A stretch of DNA of 64,000 bases from Stenogyne calaminthoides (GCA_037126765.1 JBBCBC010000009.1:29286870-29350869); one strand, 5' to 3'; positions 1-12,501 are shown, counted from the stretch's first letter. Program-made: numbers and translations. The notes: generated by a model from the letters alone, not told the origin.

Positions 1-695
1 TACAATTTGATCTCATGAGGATTTTGTTGTTTTGAGTCCAAAATTCGATTTTTTTTGGTTTTTACCGTGTGATCAGATGATGAATTTTGGTTTAATAACC
101 TGAATTTTGGGGTGGGGTGATTGTTTTTCTGTCATTTTTAGCTGGAGTGTTAGCTGATCTTTCCTTTCTGTTCGATCTGCTCGATATTAATTTTGTGGGC
201 CTTTTGAATTTTTAAGAGGTGTTCTCTCTCTTATGGCCAAATAAGCAAATGTTTGCTAAAGAATTAATAATCTTTTCTGTTCTGAGATCTTAAATGCAGT
301 TATTATCATGTGAATTTGTTCAATTAGAGGTGCTTTAGTACCAATTTTTTGTCAATCTATTAATTAAACTCAAACTCTCAATTGAATCTGCTCTTCTTGT
401 AACTGAAATTTGAATGGGTACACGCTATAGTTTCTTTTGGGCTATAATTTTGAACTAATTTGTCCTTTTTTCCCCTCTCTCTCTCTCTCTTTCTCTCTCT
501 GTTGGCTTCATAGGCTGTAATTCAAGTGTCCAATCTTCCCTTTTATTTTACCCCTCAAATGGTCATCCTTTGAACTTTCTGTGCAGGTTATATTTGTGGC
601 GGAGTATTCTTGAACTTTGTTAGAGAATTGCTGTGTTTGATTTTGTAGAAGCCAAGTAGTGATTTATTTTGAAAAGATTAACCAAGATTTCTGAA
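1..695 (+). promoter_or_regulatory. 5' leader region of the MEI2-like gene, with leader intron
   Basis: No coding frame is visible. A pyrimidine run (ct repeats, about 476-501) and a good acceptor (gtgcag ending at 586) suggest that 1-586 is the tail of a 5'-UTR intron whose donor lies left of the window. In that case 587-695 is untranslated leader directly before the ATG-ATG pair. The promoter itself is probably outside the window. This is inferred from splice-site form only. Confidence 0.55.
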
Positions 696-3600
696 ATGAT
701 GAACCCTCGGGGTTATACTCCTTCTTCCTTCTTTTCTGAGGAGGTGTGTTTGTCCGATGAGGTATTTATAACCCGCACAATGTTGACTATCCCTTCTAAG
801 AGAAATCCAGATTAAATAGAATTTATGTAATTTAGTGTTCATCTCATCTCAATTTAGAAAAATTATGAAACTTTGGTTGTGTGATTGATTATAAATGGTT
901 GTTCGTTTCTGTAATTTGCAGAGACAAGTTGGTGTAACGAAGATGGAGCAAATGACCGGTTACCCTGGTGAGTGATCATGATACACATACTGTATTACTA
1001 TTATTTGATGCACATTTGGGTTTAAAGGGTCAGTTTGTTTGTTATTTTACTTTCTGCAGTTAATTTGTTATGACTATATCTATTATAGGAGATGAGATCA
1101 CCTTCTGTGAATATTTACAACTTTTATATCATGTGTGTTTGCATTTACAAAATCTTCTGTTTTCATTACTGTTACACTGAGTTTACAGCTTATGCATACT
1201 ATAATTGGTTTTAAATTCTGTTTGATTGATATGGTCGGCTGACGTCTCACTACAAATTCTATTAGCCAACAATGGTTCCTGGTCTGCTTTTGTCATCCTT
1301 CTCTCACAATGTACAGTATTAAGTAGTACTATCATTCTACCTTTTTTTTTTGTGTGTGTGTGTGTGTGTTTTTGGCATATTCTTTCATTCAATTATGAAA
1401 CAAAAATAACTGAAATCAAGATATGCATGAACTCGTGTTGAATCAAATGAATTAAAACTGTCTCAGGGATCAAATTGAACTTGTGATATAGTAGTTTTGG
1501 GGTGGGAAACAATTTAGCATAAGCATAATTACATTTGGAAGATAATCTATTATACTTTTAAGATTAAAGAACTTCTTATGTAATAGTTTTCTGGCGGGAA
1601 ACATTGTAAGCAGAATTGCATTTGTAAGATGATATATTTTACACTTTAGATGAAATGACTTTTACATAATTGTGTTGAGGTGAGAAATACTTTATTTTAA
1701 GCATCATTGCATTAGGAAGATAATTTTTATTACCTTTTATGATATGAGCTCTCATACACACATGGAGTTGATTGAAGACATTTGTCAATTTACAGTTGAT
1801 GAAAATAATTGATTTTATCGTGTTTGATTTGGTGACATAGAGAAATTGTTAAAATTTTGATTGTTTAGAGATTTATTTGTATCGTTCTTCAAAATACGAA
1901 ACTTTCTTAACTATAGCACATAAACTACATTTGCACTTATGAAGATTTATTCTGCAGGTTTAAAACTAGATGGGCATTTGAGAACCGAAGGAATGGCTTC
2001 ATCACCTCTTGAAAACAGAATCCTGTTGGATTCGCAGATGGGAAAAGGTTTTGCTCTACCTGAGTATTATCTGAGTCGTGGTCGAAATGTTAACCATCCG
2101 TTGGGACAGCATATTATCGGAGCAGAAAGAGCATCAAGTCGTTCCTTGCCTAGCGCTGTTGACCACGATTTGGGTTCTAAAACTAATTCGAGTATGGAAT
2201 CCGTGCCCTACTTTTTTGATGGATCTAAAATGAATCTCATGGGTTCTCAGTATGAAAACGGACTCTTCTCAAGCTCAATGTCGGATTTATTTAGCAGAAA
2301 TCGTATGTCTTCTCTTGTCCCTAGTAGGCTAATTCTTTTGGGTGAATGGTGATGTTTGTTTTTGTTTTAAGTGAGTTTTAAAAACCAGTTTTCTAAACTC
2401 AGGGGATTAATGAATGATGTTGTATTATTAAAATATTGTTGTTGGGTGCGATTGAAATGATTGGATGATTTGACTTATGATATAAACATATTAAAGTGTA
2501 AGGAAAGAAAATTGATTGTATTGTAAACTGTGAAAATAGGTTAATAGGTGTTGTAGTGGTGGTTTTTTAAAAACGGATTTCAAAATTCAGAACTAGAACC
2601 AGTTTAAAATTTCAAAACCCAAATCCTGGTTTTTAAAACCCAAAACAAGAATCACCTTAAGTTTTTCAATATGTCAAATCACTTATAACTTACCTTTCTT
2701 GCAGTAAAATTATCATCAAATAATGCTCAATATGGCCACTCCTTTGCTGCTGCTGCTGTTAATGGATCTCAGTATGAGGAGGAGGAGGCTTTTGAATCCC
2801 TGGAAGAACTCGAGGCCCATACTATTGGTAATCTTCTACCAGATGATGATGACCTGCTTTCTGGTGTGACTGATGGATTTAACAGCACTATACAGCCTAT
2901 TAATGGTGAAGATATGGAAGATCTAGACTTGTTTAGTAGTGTAGGAGGACTGGAACTTGGAGAATCTGAACTTTCTGATGTAAATTCTAACAATAAGCTT
3001 GGAATATCTGTGGGTTCCAATGGTGGGGAACACCCTTTTGGGGAGCACCCTTCTAGAACACTCTTTGTCAGAAATATAAACAGCAACGTTGAAGATTCAG
3101 AACTGAGAACACTTTTTGAGGTCAGTTCATATCCTTTTAGCATTTTGAAGTTTAATTTAAGAATGTTGTCTCATGTTCTGTAATTGCAGCAATATGGAGA
3201 TATACGCACGCTGTATACAGCATGCAAGCATAGAGGGTTTGTTATGATATCATATTATGATATACAAGCAGCTGGCGATGCAATGAAAGCTCTCCAAAAC
3301 AAACCGTTGAGGCGTAGGAAGCTTGATATACATTTCTCAATTCCTAAGGTGATTTTCTGCAAGAGTGTCTTATTTAAAACAGTTTTACCCTAGTAAAACA
3401 ACTAATGCTATCAAATAAATACCTTTAAATGAATCAACTAATACTGTTTAAAAATACACACAAAACGCAAATCAGTAAAACTGGTTTACGTAAGAATTTG
3501 TCTTCCTGCAAATATGCCTGTTTCAACACTCCATCCAAACTTAGGCTGGTGTTGTTTGCTTCTGAAATGTTCTTGAATACGTTTTTCAGGAAAATCCATC

Positions 3601-6600
3601 AGACAAAGATATTAATCAGGGTATTCTTGTGGTTTTCAACCTTGATTCTTCTTTTTCAAATGATGAACTCCGTGAAATATTTGGTGTCTATGGTGAAATC
3701 AGAGAGGTAAGCTTAGGTACCTGCTTTTTATTGTTAACTTCTAATTCAAACTCATAGATCCACTAACTATTTATTTTCGGTTGCAGATTCGTGATACTCC
3801 ACACATGTCTCATCACAAATTCATCGAGTTCTATGATGTTAGAGCTGCAGAATCTGCACTTCGTGCAGTGAACAGGAGCGATGTTGGTGGAAATCAGATT
3901 AAGATTGCATCAGGCCAATCTGGTGACTCCAAAAGGTGGATCAATTTTTTCCTTATCTATATGTTTCCACTCTCAGATCTATCTTGTTGAGCTTCTGTTA
4001 TGAAACTAGTCTCTCAAACAGGGGTTGGTTTTATGTAGAACAGTTTGACCGTACAAATTGGTTCGCAACTAGTACATTTTAATGAAACAACTAATACTAT
4101 TAATCTATCACCTTTTAATGAAACAAATAATACTGTTTAAATATACACTTGAAAATCAAAATAATTTCATGGTAAAACTGGTTTACATAAGACTTTGCTT
4201 ACAAATAGTCAATAAAATATTTAGTGCATTTTTAGTTAGTGAGGGAACATAATAGTGCTTTCTGCCATACCTAACTGCTTAAATGCCCCGTGTAGATTCA
4301 TGCAGCCTTTTCCTTCAGAGCTGGAGCAGGAAGACTCTGTGTTTCTGTTGCAACATAGCCCTTCTAATTTGGCATCTGGATTTTCTGGTAATTATATTTC
4401 TATGGCAGCTTATGGCTTTGGAAAAATCTATAATTTCATGAAATGGTATTTATTTATTTATTATTATTATTCCAGGATCTGTTTCCCTCGGGGGGACACT
4501 TCCCAGTACAGATAATGGAACAATTTTAGGCCCACTCTCTACAAACGGGGGCCCAATTAGCCCCCTCCTGGATAGTGTGCTGAATCACCGTGGAGTATCA
4601 TCTAGTGTACCTAATGGCTTATCATCTCTTGCAAGAGTTGAATCTGGGAATCAACAATTCAGTGTTACTGAATCTGGTCATCCACGGAACCACCTGAAAT
4701 TTGAACTCCAAGGAATGTCAAATCTTCATCCTCATTCTCTTCCTGAATATCATGATGGTTTATCAAATGGGCATCCCTTTGGTTCTCCAAGTACTATGGC
4801 TGCAAATATTAATTCCCGACCTCCAGAGATAATTGATGGCCAGCAGTTTCGTAGAGTTAGCCCTAATGGACAGTCAATTAATGGCTCTATTGAGTTAAAT
4901 GAAGGTATGATTGCCAAGATCCACTTTCTACTATGCCATCTATTTCTCAATTCCCACCTTGTCTGCCGACTGGGTTCCAAATAATTTTTTTAGGCCTTTT
5001 CCTTTTAAACAAGACATAGAACGATAAATGGAAATTGGTATATAATATTCCAGGCTCTTTGTTAGCGTGTTGAGCACCATTGGCATTCCCTTTACAATAA
5101 CTAGTCCTCCACAGACTGCGTTGTTTATTAAAAGATATGATGATTACCCTAGTTTTCAAGTTCTCACAACTAATACTGTTCAATGAAAACAACTAATACT
5201 GACCTACTAATACCTTTTTTTTTTTTTTTTTTAAAGATTAACCCCTCTCCGTTACCCCAAGATGACTTGAATCCATGACCATATCGTCACCAACTAATAC
5301 CTTCTACTAAAACAACTAATACCATTTAAAAAAGCACTTGAGCTGCCCAGTGCAACTGGTGCATAGAAGTATTTGCCTTGATTCTACTACGCTTTCTCAT
5401 GTGTACTTCTTGTTCTTTTCAGTTTATGGTTCCTCCGAGAATGGGAGCTGCCCCCCTCCTGGGCGTCACTACATGTGGAGCAACACACATCATCCACAAA
5501 CTCAACCCATTTTGTGGCCCAACTCACCATCATTTGTTAACGGGCCCCCACAGATGCATGCAGTACCTAGAGCGCCATCTCATATGATTAATGCAATCCT
5601 TCCTTTGAATAACCATCACGTGGGGTCTGCACCTTCTTTCAATAACTCCATTTGGGACAGGCGACATACTTACGCAGGGGAATCACCCGATGCTTCTGTA
5701 TTTCACCCTGGTTCACTTGGAAACATGAGAATGTCTGGAACTTCACCACACCCTTTGGAATTCGTCCCTCATAACATCTTTCCTCGCCCTAATGGAAATT
5801 GTATGGATGTCCCAATCACTTCCAAGAATATCGGTTTACATCCCCATCATCAGAGGTGCATGATTTTTCCTGCAAGAGGTCAAATGCTTCCTATGATGGG
5901 GAGTTCATTTGATTCTCCTAACGAACGGACTAGAAGCCGCAGAGGTGATGGAAATTCAAATCAACCTGATAACAAGAAACAGTTTGAGCTTGATCTTGAC
6001 CGAATTCTACGCGGAGATGATAAGCGTACAACGCTTATGGTAAAGAACATTCCTAACAAGTACGTTACATATGTTCTAGTAGATTTTCAGTTATCTTTAC
6101 TATGGTATGTTTTCTTTAACACCTATGGTTCCATATTTAATTTTTCTTGTAATATCAGATACACCTCGAAGATGCTTTTGGCTGCGATAGATGAACGCCA
6201 TAGAGGAACTTATGACTTCATTTACTTACCTATTGATTTCAAGGCAAGCTTGTTTTAATTCAGAACATTTTCTTTTTCTGCCTCCTTCCACCTAGTTGGG
6301 TGGTTTCAGGATGACATTATAATTTGTCTGATATTTATATGTATATTTTTTTGCAGAACAAATGCAATGTGGGGTATGCTTTTATAAACATGACTGATCC
6401 TTCCCAGATAGTTCCTTTCTATCAGGTACATACATACCAATGACATTATTATGCATGTACTTGTTATTGCTTGTGTTGCATTGAAAGCACAAGTTAATTT
6501 GTTCTGCTTGCAGTCATTCAATGGGAAGAAATGGGAGAAGTTTAACAGTGAAAAGGTAGCATCTCTGGCATATGCTCGTATACAAGGTAAGGCTGCACTC

Positions 6601-6938
6601 ATTGCACACTTCCAGAATTCAAGCTTGATGAATGAGGACAAGAGATGCCGTCCTATTCTTTTCCATACAGATGGTCCAAATGCAGGTGATCAGGTATGCT
6701 ACTGGTGCACAACTAATACTGTTGGATGAAAACAACTAATACTGTTAAGTGAAAACAACTAATGTGATTGTTTCTGCAGGTTCCGTTCCCAATGGGTCCC
6801 AATGTTCGATCAAGACCTGGCAAAACCCGAACCAGCACCTCTGAGGAAAACAACCAAGAAATGGCACCAAATTCCTTTATGGGAGAAGATTATTCCAACG
6901 GAGAATCATCTTCTGGTTCAGGCAAAGATTCAGATTGA
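696..6938 (+). CDS. AML: MEI2-like RNA-binding protein (three RRMs), 14 coding exons
   Basis: Coding exons read: 696-761, 922-967, 1958-2302, 2705-3120, 3190-3348, 3590-3706, 3787-3935, 4296-4387, 4476-4904, 5423-6059, 6159-6243, 6357-6425, 6514-6693, 6780-6938. They total 2949 nt, giving 982 aa with no internal stop. The N-terminus has the family's FSEEV motif. RRM1 (about residues 271-344, TLFVRNINS) and RRM2 (about 356-430, ILVVFNLD) lie mid-protein. The diagnostic C-terminal MEI2 RRM (about 807-905) carries TTLMVKNIPNKYTSKMLLA and NKCNVGYAFINM. Plant MEI2-like proteins bind RNA and act in meiosis and vegetative meristem growth. The length fits the large AML1/AML4 type, but I cannot place the paralogue. 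Start: an in-frame ATG-ATG at 696/699 before the conserved N-terminus. Intron 11 (6244-6356) begins gcaagc, so it is GC-AG. Introns 3, 5, 7, 9 and 13 hold small repeats. Confidence 0.93.
2355..2665. mobile_element. MITE-like inverted-repeat element in MEI2-like intron 3
   Basis: A block near 2364-2388 (ttttaaaaaccag core) recurs inverted at about 2626-2661 (ctggtttttaaaa core), bounding about 300 bp of AT-rich intron. There is no coding capacity. I could not fix the exact ends or a target duplication, so the class is open (a hAT-like MITE is possible). Confidence 0.5.
3393..3480. repeat. Intronic copy of an 'aacaactaatactgttt' dispersed repeat
   Basis: Contains aaaacaactaatgct and atcaactaatactgttt. 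The same words recur in other introns of this gene (4075-4145, 5165-5215, 5285-5370, 6700-6770) and, inverted, in an otubain intron (9832-9945). This is a degraded copy inside intron 5. Confidence 0.5.
4060..4165. repeat. Intronic copy of the same dispersed repeat
   Basis: Two spaced copies of an aaacaactaatact-like word in intron 7, with the same tttaaatatacactt continuation seen in the copy at about 3450. Short and non-coding. Confidence 0.5.
5160..5370. repeat. Best-preserved intronic member of the 'actaatactgtt' repeat family
   Basis: Intron 9 carries several actaatac words and ends in cttgagctgcccagtgcaac then tggtgcatag. This matches the reverse complement of 9832-9915 in the otubain gene over roughly 80 bp by eye. 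A poly-T run (about 5215-5234) lies inside. Probably a non-autonomous element with a tgcatcagttgcac-type terminus. Confidence 0.6.
6700..6770. repeat. Intronic copy of the same repeat next to the last splice acceptor
   Basis: Three aacaactaat-type words at intervals of about 23 bp fill most of intron 13, directly upstream of the acceptor of the last exon. The left edge reads actggtgcac, as in the copy at 5360. Confidence 0.55.
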
Positions 6939-7510
6939 GTGGTTTCCAACTTTTTTGTGAAGACTAACCTTCTAGAAATCGAAACACGGGCTAGTAATGT
7001 TAATTACCTGAAATTTTGTTATTGTACATTATTAATGCATGGAACTGGAACAGCAGAGGGGGGGTAGTTGAGAGAAGAATGTTGTGGTGAAATTGATTCA
7101 AATAACCTCTAGAATTGACAATTGCCTGACTCTAAAGCATTTGAGTGTTCGGTTATTGTAACCGAAGATGACAAGGAGCGACATGCGGAGCTTCAAAATT
7201 TTGGACGATATCTTGAGGAGTTTCTTGATTCCTGTATGTATAGAGTTTGTAAGCGAGAGAGCAAAATGTGTTGTATGGAGCTGCCAGCAATTTCGTTTTT
7301 CCTAATCTCTTGGCACGTTTTGTACCTCCTTTTTTTGTGCCCTGCTTTTATCTTCTCTTGTTTTTTGGGCATTTTGCTGAGAGAAGTAATTTTGTTTGCT
7401 CATCAACTCTCTTTGAGGATATCTACGCTTTCTCCTTTTTTTGTTTATCTTCATCTTTTATTCTCACTGTTTATTTTATTTGGTGAAAATGAGACTTTTC
7501 GTATGAATTG
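6939..7510 (+). other. Probable 3' UTR of the MEI2-like gene
   Basis: Follows the TGA at 6936-6938 and contains long T-rich stretches. An open frame of about 130 codons across 7122-7511 shows no family resemblance and turns hydrophobic from T-rich DNA, so I treat it as chance. The polyadenylation site is not determined. Confidence 0.45.
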
Positions 7511-7511
7511 A

Positions 7512-8053
7512 TTTTCAACTTCATTCTAGAATGGTCTGAAGATTGTCATTTTAATTTAGTTTTAAAATCAGAAATTCAGAATTCTATGTTTAAAATCCAT
7601 TCCAAATGAACCCAACAATGTCATCTACTGCAAATATATTAATATTTCTGGGTTTTTCAAATTAATTTTTTTAAATCCCATTAAAAAAAGAACAACCTTA
7701 AATTATGTATTTTAATTTGTTTTCCATTGCTTAAATGCACAAGGTAAAACAAGCTGGCCTTTTTTATGGGCGATTAGAATATCTCGTATATCTTGTTTTT
7801 CATTATATATTTTCCTTAGCATTCCACTTAACATGCATAATGACACAAAGACGAAACACTAAGTAAAGTGAAAATCTGGTTCTTTTTGTGTAGACAGAGT
7901 AAGCCATGTACATCACATATTGAGGCATTGCGAGAAGATAACAGCATAGTAACATGATTGCCTTAAAAAGTCATCGTAAACAACGCATAGTCAGAACCAA
8001 CCCAGCGAAATGCCCTTAAAACTAGCCAGCTTATCAGTACCTGTATAAACCGG
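7512..8053. other. Convergent intergenic / 3' UTR region
   Basis: AT-rich DNA between two convergent genes. 7530-7700 has repeated ttttaaaat and aaatcc words like the intron-3 MITE remnants. 7900-8053 probably includes the otubain 3' UTR on the - strand. No gene seen. Confidence 0.4.
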
Positions 8054-10633
8054 TTACTTTGGATAGAGAATGTCGTAATGACCAGGTCGGTAAAGCAAGG
8101 TAACGAAAGGTTTGATTGCCACACTAGCACCGGTGAGGTCACCACCAGCTGGTGTGAAATCGTGATGGTTTACACTAACGCTGCCTTTATCATCATGACT
8201 TCGATCAAGATAGGCTATACGGATTGGTACACCTAAAGCATCTGATAAAGCAGTAATGTGAATGTGATCGCTCTCCTCACCCATGGGGTCCACCGACGAC
8301 TTGCAAAACTGCACCAAATGAACAAGATTTTAATGCACTAAACAAAATTTTTCATGATTGATGGGTTTGCAATGCTATGTTTTGCAGCTAATCTGTTGCT
8401 ACTACCTCTGTTCCTAAAATCAACAAAAAGTAACCCTTTTTTCCCGCCAATACCCCCGACAAATACCCATCTTCATGTAATTATAGGCTTCTTAATATCA
8501 TCAAGTAGTAATAAATAAGGATATAATAGTCTTTTGATATCGTAATTAATGAAGATTTGGTTTGTGTAAATGGATATAACCAGTTAATTAGGAACAGAGG
8601 TAGTATATAATAGGGCTAATAGCAAAACAAATGGACAAATTTTTCACGTCTTATCAATTACAACATATTTTTTAAAATTCGCAAATCCATACACAAACTT
8701 TCAATAAAACTTCCATAAAACTAACCTGCTCCACTGTAGAATTAGTTAATCCTTGAATAAATGGTTCGAAGAACTCTGAACGCTTTTTGATTTCTCCAGA
8801 GGTAATAAATCTGAAGAACATCACAACTGGCAAAGAAATAGAGTTAGTTGGAAAAAAAATTATGAACACCCAAAATTCAAATATGTATGCTAGTTTTGAT
8901 ATCCTAAAAACATTACTGTACTACTCACCGTAGTCAGATACTGACTGATCTCTACTTCTCTGCAAAAGTTCATCATGGCTGTCAATGTGAAAACAAATAT
9001 TAGTTATTAAAGGTGAGTAGGAAATTCATAAGACGGAAAAGATCACAAATAAGCAACATTTTTTTCTGAACCTTATGGAATCTTCAGTCCCTGAAAGAAC
9101 ATTATCAAGTTGATCAAGGAACAGCTGAAAAATAAGTCACAAAGTTAAGCTTCAAGATGATACAACTTTTCTGAACAAATAAAGCTGTTTCTATTAACAT
9201 TGCCATCAAATGTGATTATTGGGTACCCGATAGAAATTCATTGAAATCAATATGTTATGCAGCAGAGATTGGTAAAGAAAACTTTTTTAAGAATCGATTG
9301 CTTGACATGTGAAGAAAATCGTATTTTTGTACTATAAATTTTAAGCAGCGAATTTGGTCCAGTGTGGCAAAATAAGCACATGTAAGGGGTGTTTGCAAAC
9401 TCTGCTCACAACTTAGAAGCACTTTTCAGAAGCTAAAGTTGTAAGGGGGGCAGCTTTTAAAATAGTGTGATTTTGCCCCCTCCACTTGAGTTTGCATAAC
9501 ACCCCCCCAAGTCATGCATCAACTGTATCACTTATAAACTTCCTAAAATGGCATATATGCAAGCATCCAGACAACTAAGTACCGCAAAAAAATCTTCAAA
9601 AGTGAATTCTGCAGTGCCCAAACTGAGAAGTGTCTTTCTGCATTGCTCAACACTGGCTTTGATGCGATCAACTTCTGCACGATCTTGTGTTTCCAGAATA
9701 TGCTCCTAAGTTTTTTCAATCAGGAAGTGTTTCAGTTGCTAGAGTACAAATATTAAAAGCCCCAAAAATCCAAATGCATAAGGATAGAACTCTACTGATG
9801 GTTGTACGGACATTATGAGGGCAAATACTTCTATGCATCAGTTGCACCGTGCAACTCAAGTGCATTTTTAAATGGTATTTATTCTTTTACTAAAAGGTAT
9901 TAGTCGTTTTAACTCAGTATTAGTTTTGCCCAAGTGTTACTCTATTATAAGACGTACAAGGTAAGCAAACATGAAGCAACGAAAGAAGCAATTTCCATCT
10001 CCTCGCGTTCGCCTCATGGCAGCATATTGTTCGATCAGAACCTGCACATTTCGGGACATTTAATTAGCAGTGAGAACCTGCAACAGAAGAAGTGTTCCAA
10101 CCATTATGCAGACCTTGATTTTCTCCAACAAAATAGGGTTTCCTGACTTGTATTCAGCTGTCAAAGATGAGAGTGGCTCCTGCAGAACACTCCATGTTAT
10201 TCAATTAAATCAACTAAAAGTGAATGCAATTTCAATGTTCAGTGCTGACAAGAAACCAATGTTAAAGTGACAAATACAAAATGGAAATGACTTCAAGATC
10301 CCAAACTACCTCAGTAATCACATATACCAAGTGAATGATTCATAAAAGGTTGCAGCAAATATTAACCAGAAAACAAATTATTATATGTCAATCTAGATTG
10401 GACAAACTAAACCAAAGAACTTGTCTTCCGGAAATCCAAAAAAGTGGCTGACTTCATCTAGCCCAAAAATAATCAAAACTTGTTTTCCATAAGCCCTAAA
10501 GACATTCAAAGTACTCGTACAGAAAATTCAACTTCATAACAAAGAATTGTCCCAACAGTTATGCAACAGTTGAAAAACTGATGGATACAACATGAAAATA
10601 GGTGCCTGATCAAGGTGAACATTAAAGAACATA

Positions 10634-10675
<42 letters not shown>

Positions 10676-10910
10676 TTCTCACTTAAAAACTACTAAATTA
10701 ATGCAACCAGTAACCACAAGAATATGATTGTATAACACGTGCCTTGTCACCAACAAATGGGATTTTGACGGCTTCCTCAGCCTGGATGGCAGAATGCTGC
10801 AGCATAATATCATCATCCCTGAAATTTTCCCAGTCATCTGCTGCAGATGGGTATACAGATGTTATGGTCTCCGGTTTAGACTCCACCGGATTCCCATCCT
10901 GATTCTGCAT
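8054..10910 (-). CDS. OTUB1: Otubain-like ubiquitin thioesterase (OTU-domain deubiquitinase), 8 coding exons
   Basis: Exons on the - strand: 10743-10910, 10114-10179, 9958-10041, 9583-9705, 9072-9124, 8929-8978, 8726-8826, 8054-8308. They total 900 nt, giving 299 aa with consistent phases, the usual length for plant otubains. The enzyme removes ubiquitin by cysteine-protease chemistry. The catalytic Asp-Cys motif RTRGDGNCFFR places D93 and C96. The catalytic His is in the C-terminal GHYDILYPK motif (about H292). MGEESDHIHITAL is also typical. Start: I chose the Met at 10910 (MQNQ...). A further in-frame Met lies 12 codons upstream (10946), so a slightly longer product is possible. Intron 1 (10180-10742) starts with gcacgt on the coding strand, so it is apparently GC-AG. 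Introns hold at least three small repeats. Confidence 0.93.
8402..8603. mobile_element. Stowaway-like MITE in otubain intron 7
   Basis: Terminal inverted repeats ctacctctgttcctaa (8402) and ttaggaacagaggtag (ending 8603), flanked on both sides by TA. This is the Tc1/mariner-type MITE arrangement, 202 bp, non-coding. Confidence 0.8.
9385..9515. mobile_element. Small inverted-repeat element in otubain intron 4
   Basis: Left end aaggggtgtttgcaaactc matches the inverse of the right end gagtttgcataacaccccc, with a purine/pyrimidine-rich middle. About 130 bp, non-coding, resembling hAT-type MITEs. No target duplication was resolved. Confidence 0.6.
9825..9950. repeat. Inverted copy of the 'actaatactgtt' dispersed repeat in an otubain intron
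   Basis: Reads tgcatcagttgcaccgtgca, then a 60-80 bp tail with ggtattagtcgtttt and cagtattagtttt. This is the reverse complement of the MEI2-like intronic copies around 5285-5370. It sits just downstream (gene sense) of the exon encoding the catalytic Cys. Confidence 0.65.
10637..10672. repeat. (AT)n microsatellite in otubain intron 1
   Basis: An uninterrupted run of about 17 at units in the otherwise unremarkable first intron. Confidence 0.9.
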
Positions 10911-11965
10911 CTTTAATGCAGTGATTGGTGATTGATGAGAATTCAAAGTCCCTCAACAATTATGCGTAGAAGTCTAGTCGCAGGTTAGTCCTGTAGCTTT
11001 ATGTGCAGAAAACAGCCTGCATCTCCCAAAAGCAAGACATAATTTAAACATTTGCAAAATATCAAAAGTCCGGGTAAAAGCAAATGGAAGGAAAAGGAGA
11101 AAACACTTCATTGCACATTAACACGCTTTTCTCCATTTCTAACAACATATATACTTGTTAATAAATAGCATGATAGTTGATATATATTGACGTACAACAT
11201 AGAGAATATACCACGCAAATGATCAACAATCAATTGCACATTTACCTACCGTAAATGATAAAAGGAGGCAGGAAACTGTATAACATCAGTTACTCAAAAG
11301 GGAGGTAAACCATGTGCTTAAAATAGATGAAAAGGAGAACTAGGACTTTGATTAAACGAGTTTTGCAACTATATTAAAATCGATGAAGACGTCAAAAGAT
11401 TGAAAATAAAAAGACAAAAATAATAATCCTACGCCCTAGGTCCATTAATAATTCACCCCACCAGCAAATTTTTAAGCATCTTTCTTCAACATAGAAACCG
11501 AAACTTTACGAAATTTGCAACACTTGATTGCAATTCCTTACTCGAGTCTCGAAAATCACATGTCTATTTTCCTATATTTGTACGAATTCGTAGTAATCGC
11601 GAATGTGAATTGTCAACATTAAGTTGTTCCACTTCCATCAACAGTCCCCAATTTCGTCCAAAGTAAACCAGTAAATCTAAACAACAAAACCTCGAAACCT
11701 AAGTTGTAGAAAATCCAAATGAAAACACACCGAAAACCGATAATTGTCAAGGCAAAGATGGATTTCACACTAAACTATCCAAAACAATTGACAAATTGCT
11801 GCATATAATTGACAAGCAGAGAGAGAGAGAGAGAGAGAGAGAATACTTAACAGAAATGAGTAGTGAGAAGAAACAGATTTCTCGATTCTTGATCTGCTTC
11901 ACTCCTCACTTGTCGCTCAACATTTCCATCGACGCCGTTGGGGCAAGCGGCAGTTTTATTTGCAA
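10911..11965 (-). promoter_or_regulatory. Otubain 5' leader, probable leader intron and promoter-proximal region
   Basis: No coding frame. A (ga)n run at 11817-11843 reads as a ct-rich tract on the gene strand, common in plant leaders. GC-richer DNA near 11900-11955 may be the first non-coding exon. Plant otubain genes often have a spliced leader, but the exact transcription start cannot be read here. Confidence 0.45.
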
Positions 11966-12308
11966 TTAATTAAATATTGATAATTGCAGAGACGCCCTTG
12001 ATGTTTTGTGTAATTGTGTTTTCTGTTGCTGCACTACAGCGCTACAACGCTCTTTCACTTTCATAAAGGGACACAAGGATTTACAAATTTGTATTTCGCA
12101 TGCTATGTTTGTCTTGTGTAAATTTTGTATTTTGATTTTAAATTGATTTAGCAATAATTTTTTGCAGGAAAATTTAATGATTTTCAAATTTGGGACGGTT
12201 TCTGTTTATATATATTCTTGTTTGTCAAATTCGATTTTTGTAATCACACACAATTTTTAATATACAAATAATAATCACACCAAATATTTATTAGCTAACT
12301 CTTGTATG

Positions 12309-12501
12309 CATCAGGTGCACCGTGCACTTCATAGTGTATTTTAGAACCATGAAATTTGTTATATTAAAATATGCAATTTGTTTATACTGAACCATGCATG
12401 ATGCAACCATTAATATGGGAAATAAGTTGCACGGTTCAATGTATACAAATTACATATTTCAGTGTAACATACATTATGGAGTGCACGGTGTACCTGACGG
12501 A
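12309..12501. mobile_element. MITE with catcaggtgcaccgtgcact-type termini
   Basis: Left end catcaggtgcaccgtgcac (12309) mirrors right end gtgcacggtgtacctgacg (to about 12501), giving terminal inverted repeats of about 24 bp with few mismatches. The interior is AT-rich and non-coding. The terminal word matches the head of the repeat at 9835 (catcagttgcaccgtgca), so the two are probably related. Confidence 0.7.

Noticed and set aside
1226..1441. Open frames on both strands around the (gt)n tract
   Set aside because: Low-complexity translation inside an intron of the MEI2-like gene.
7122..7511. 129-codon open frame downstream of the MEI2-like stop
   Set aside because: It lies in the probable 3' UTR, becomes hydrophobic from T-rich DNA, has no recognisable motif, and overlaps another open frame in the same stretch.
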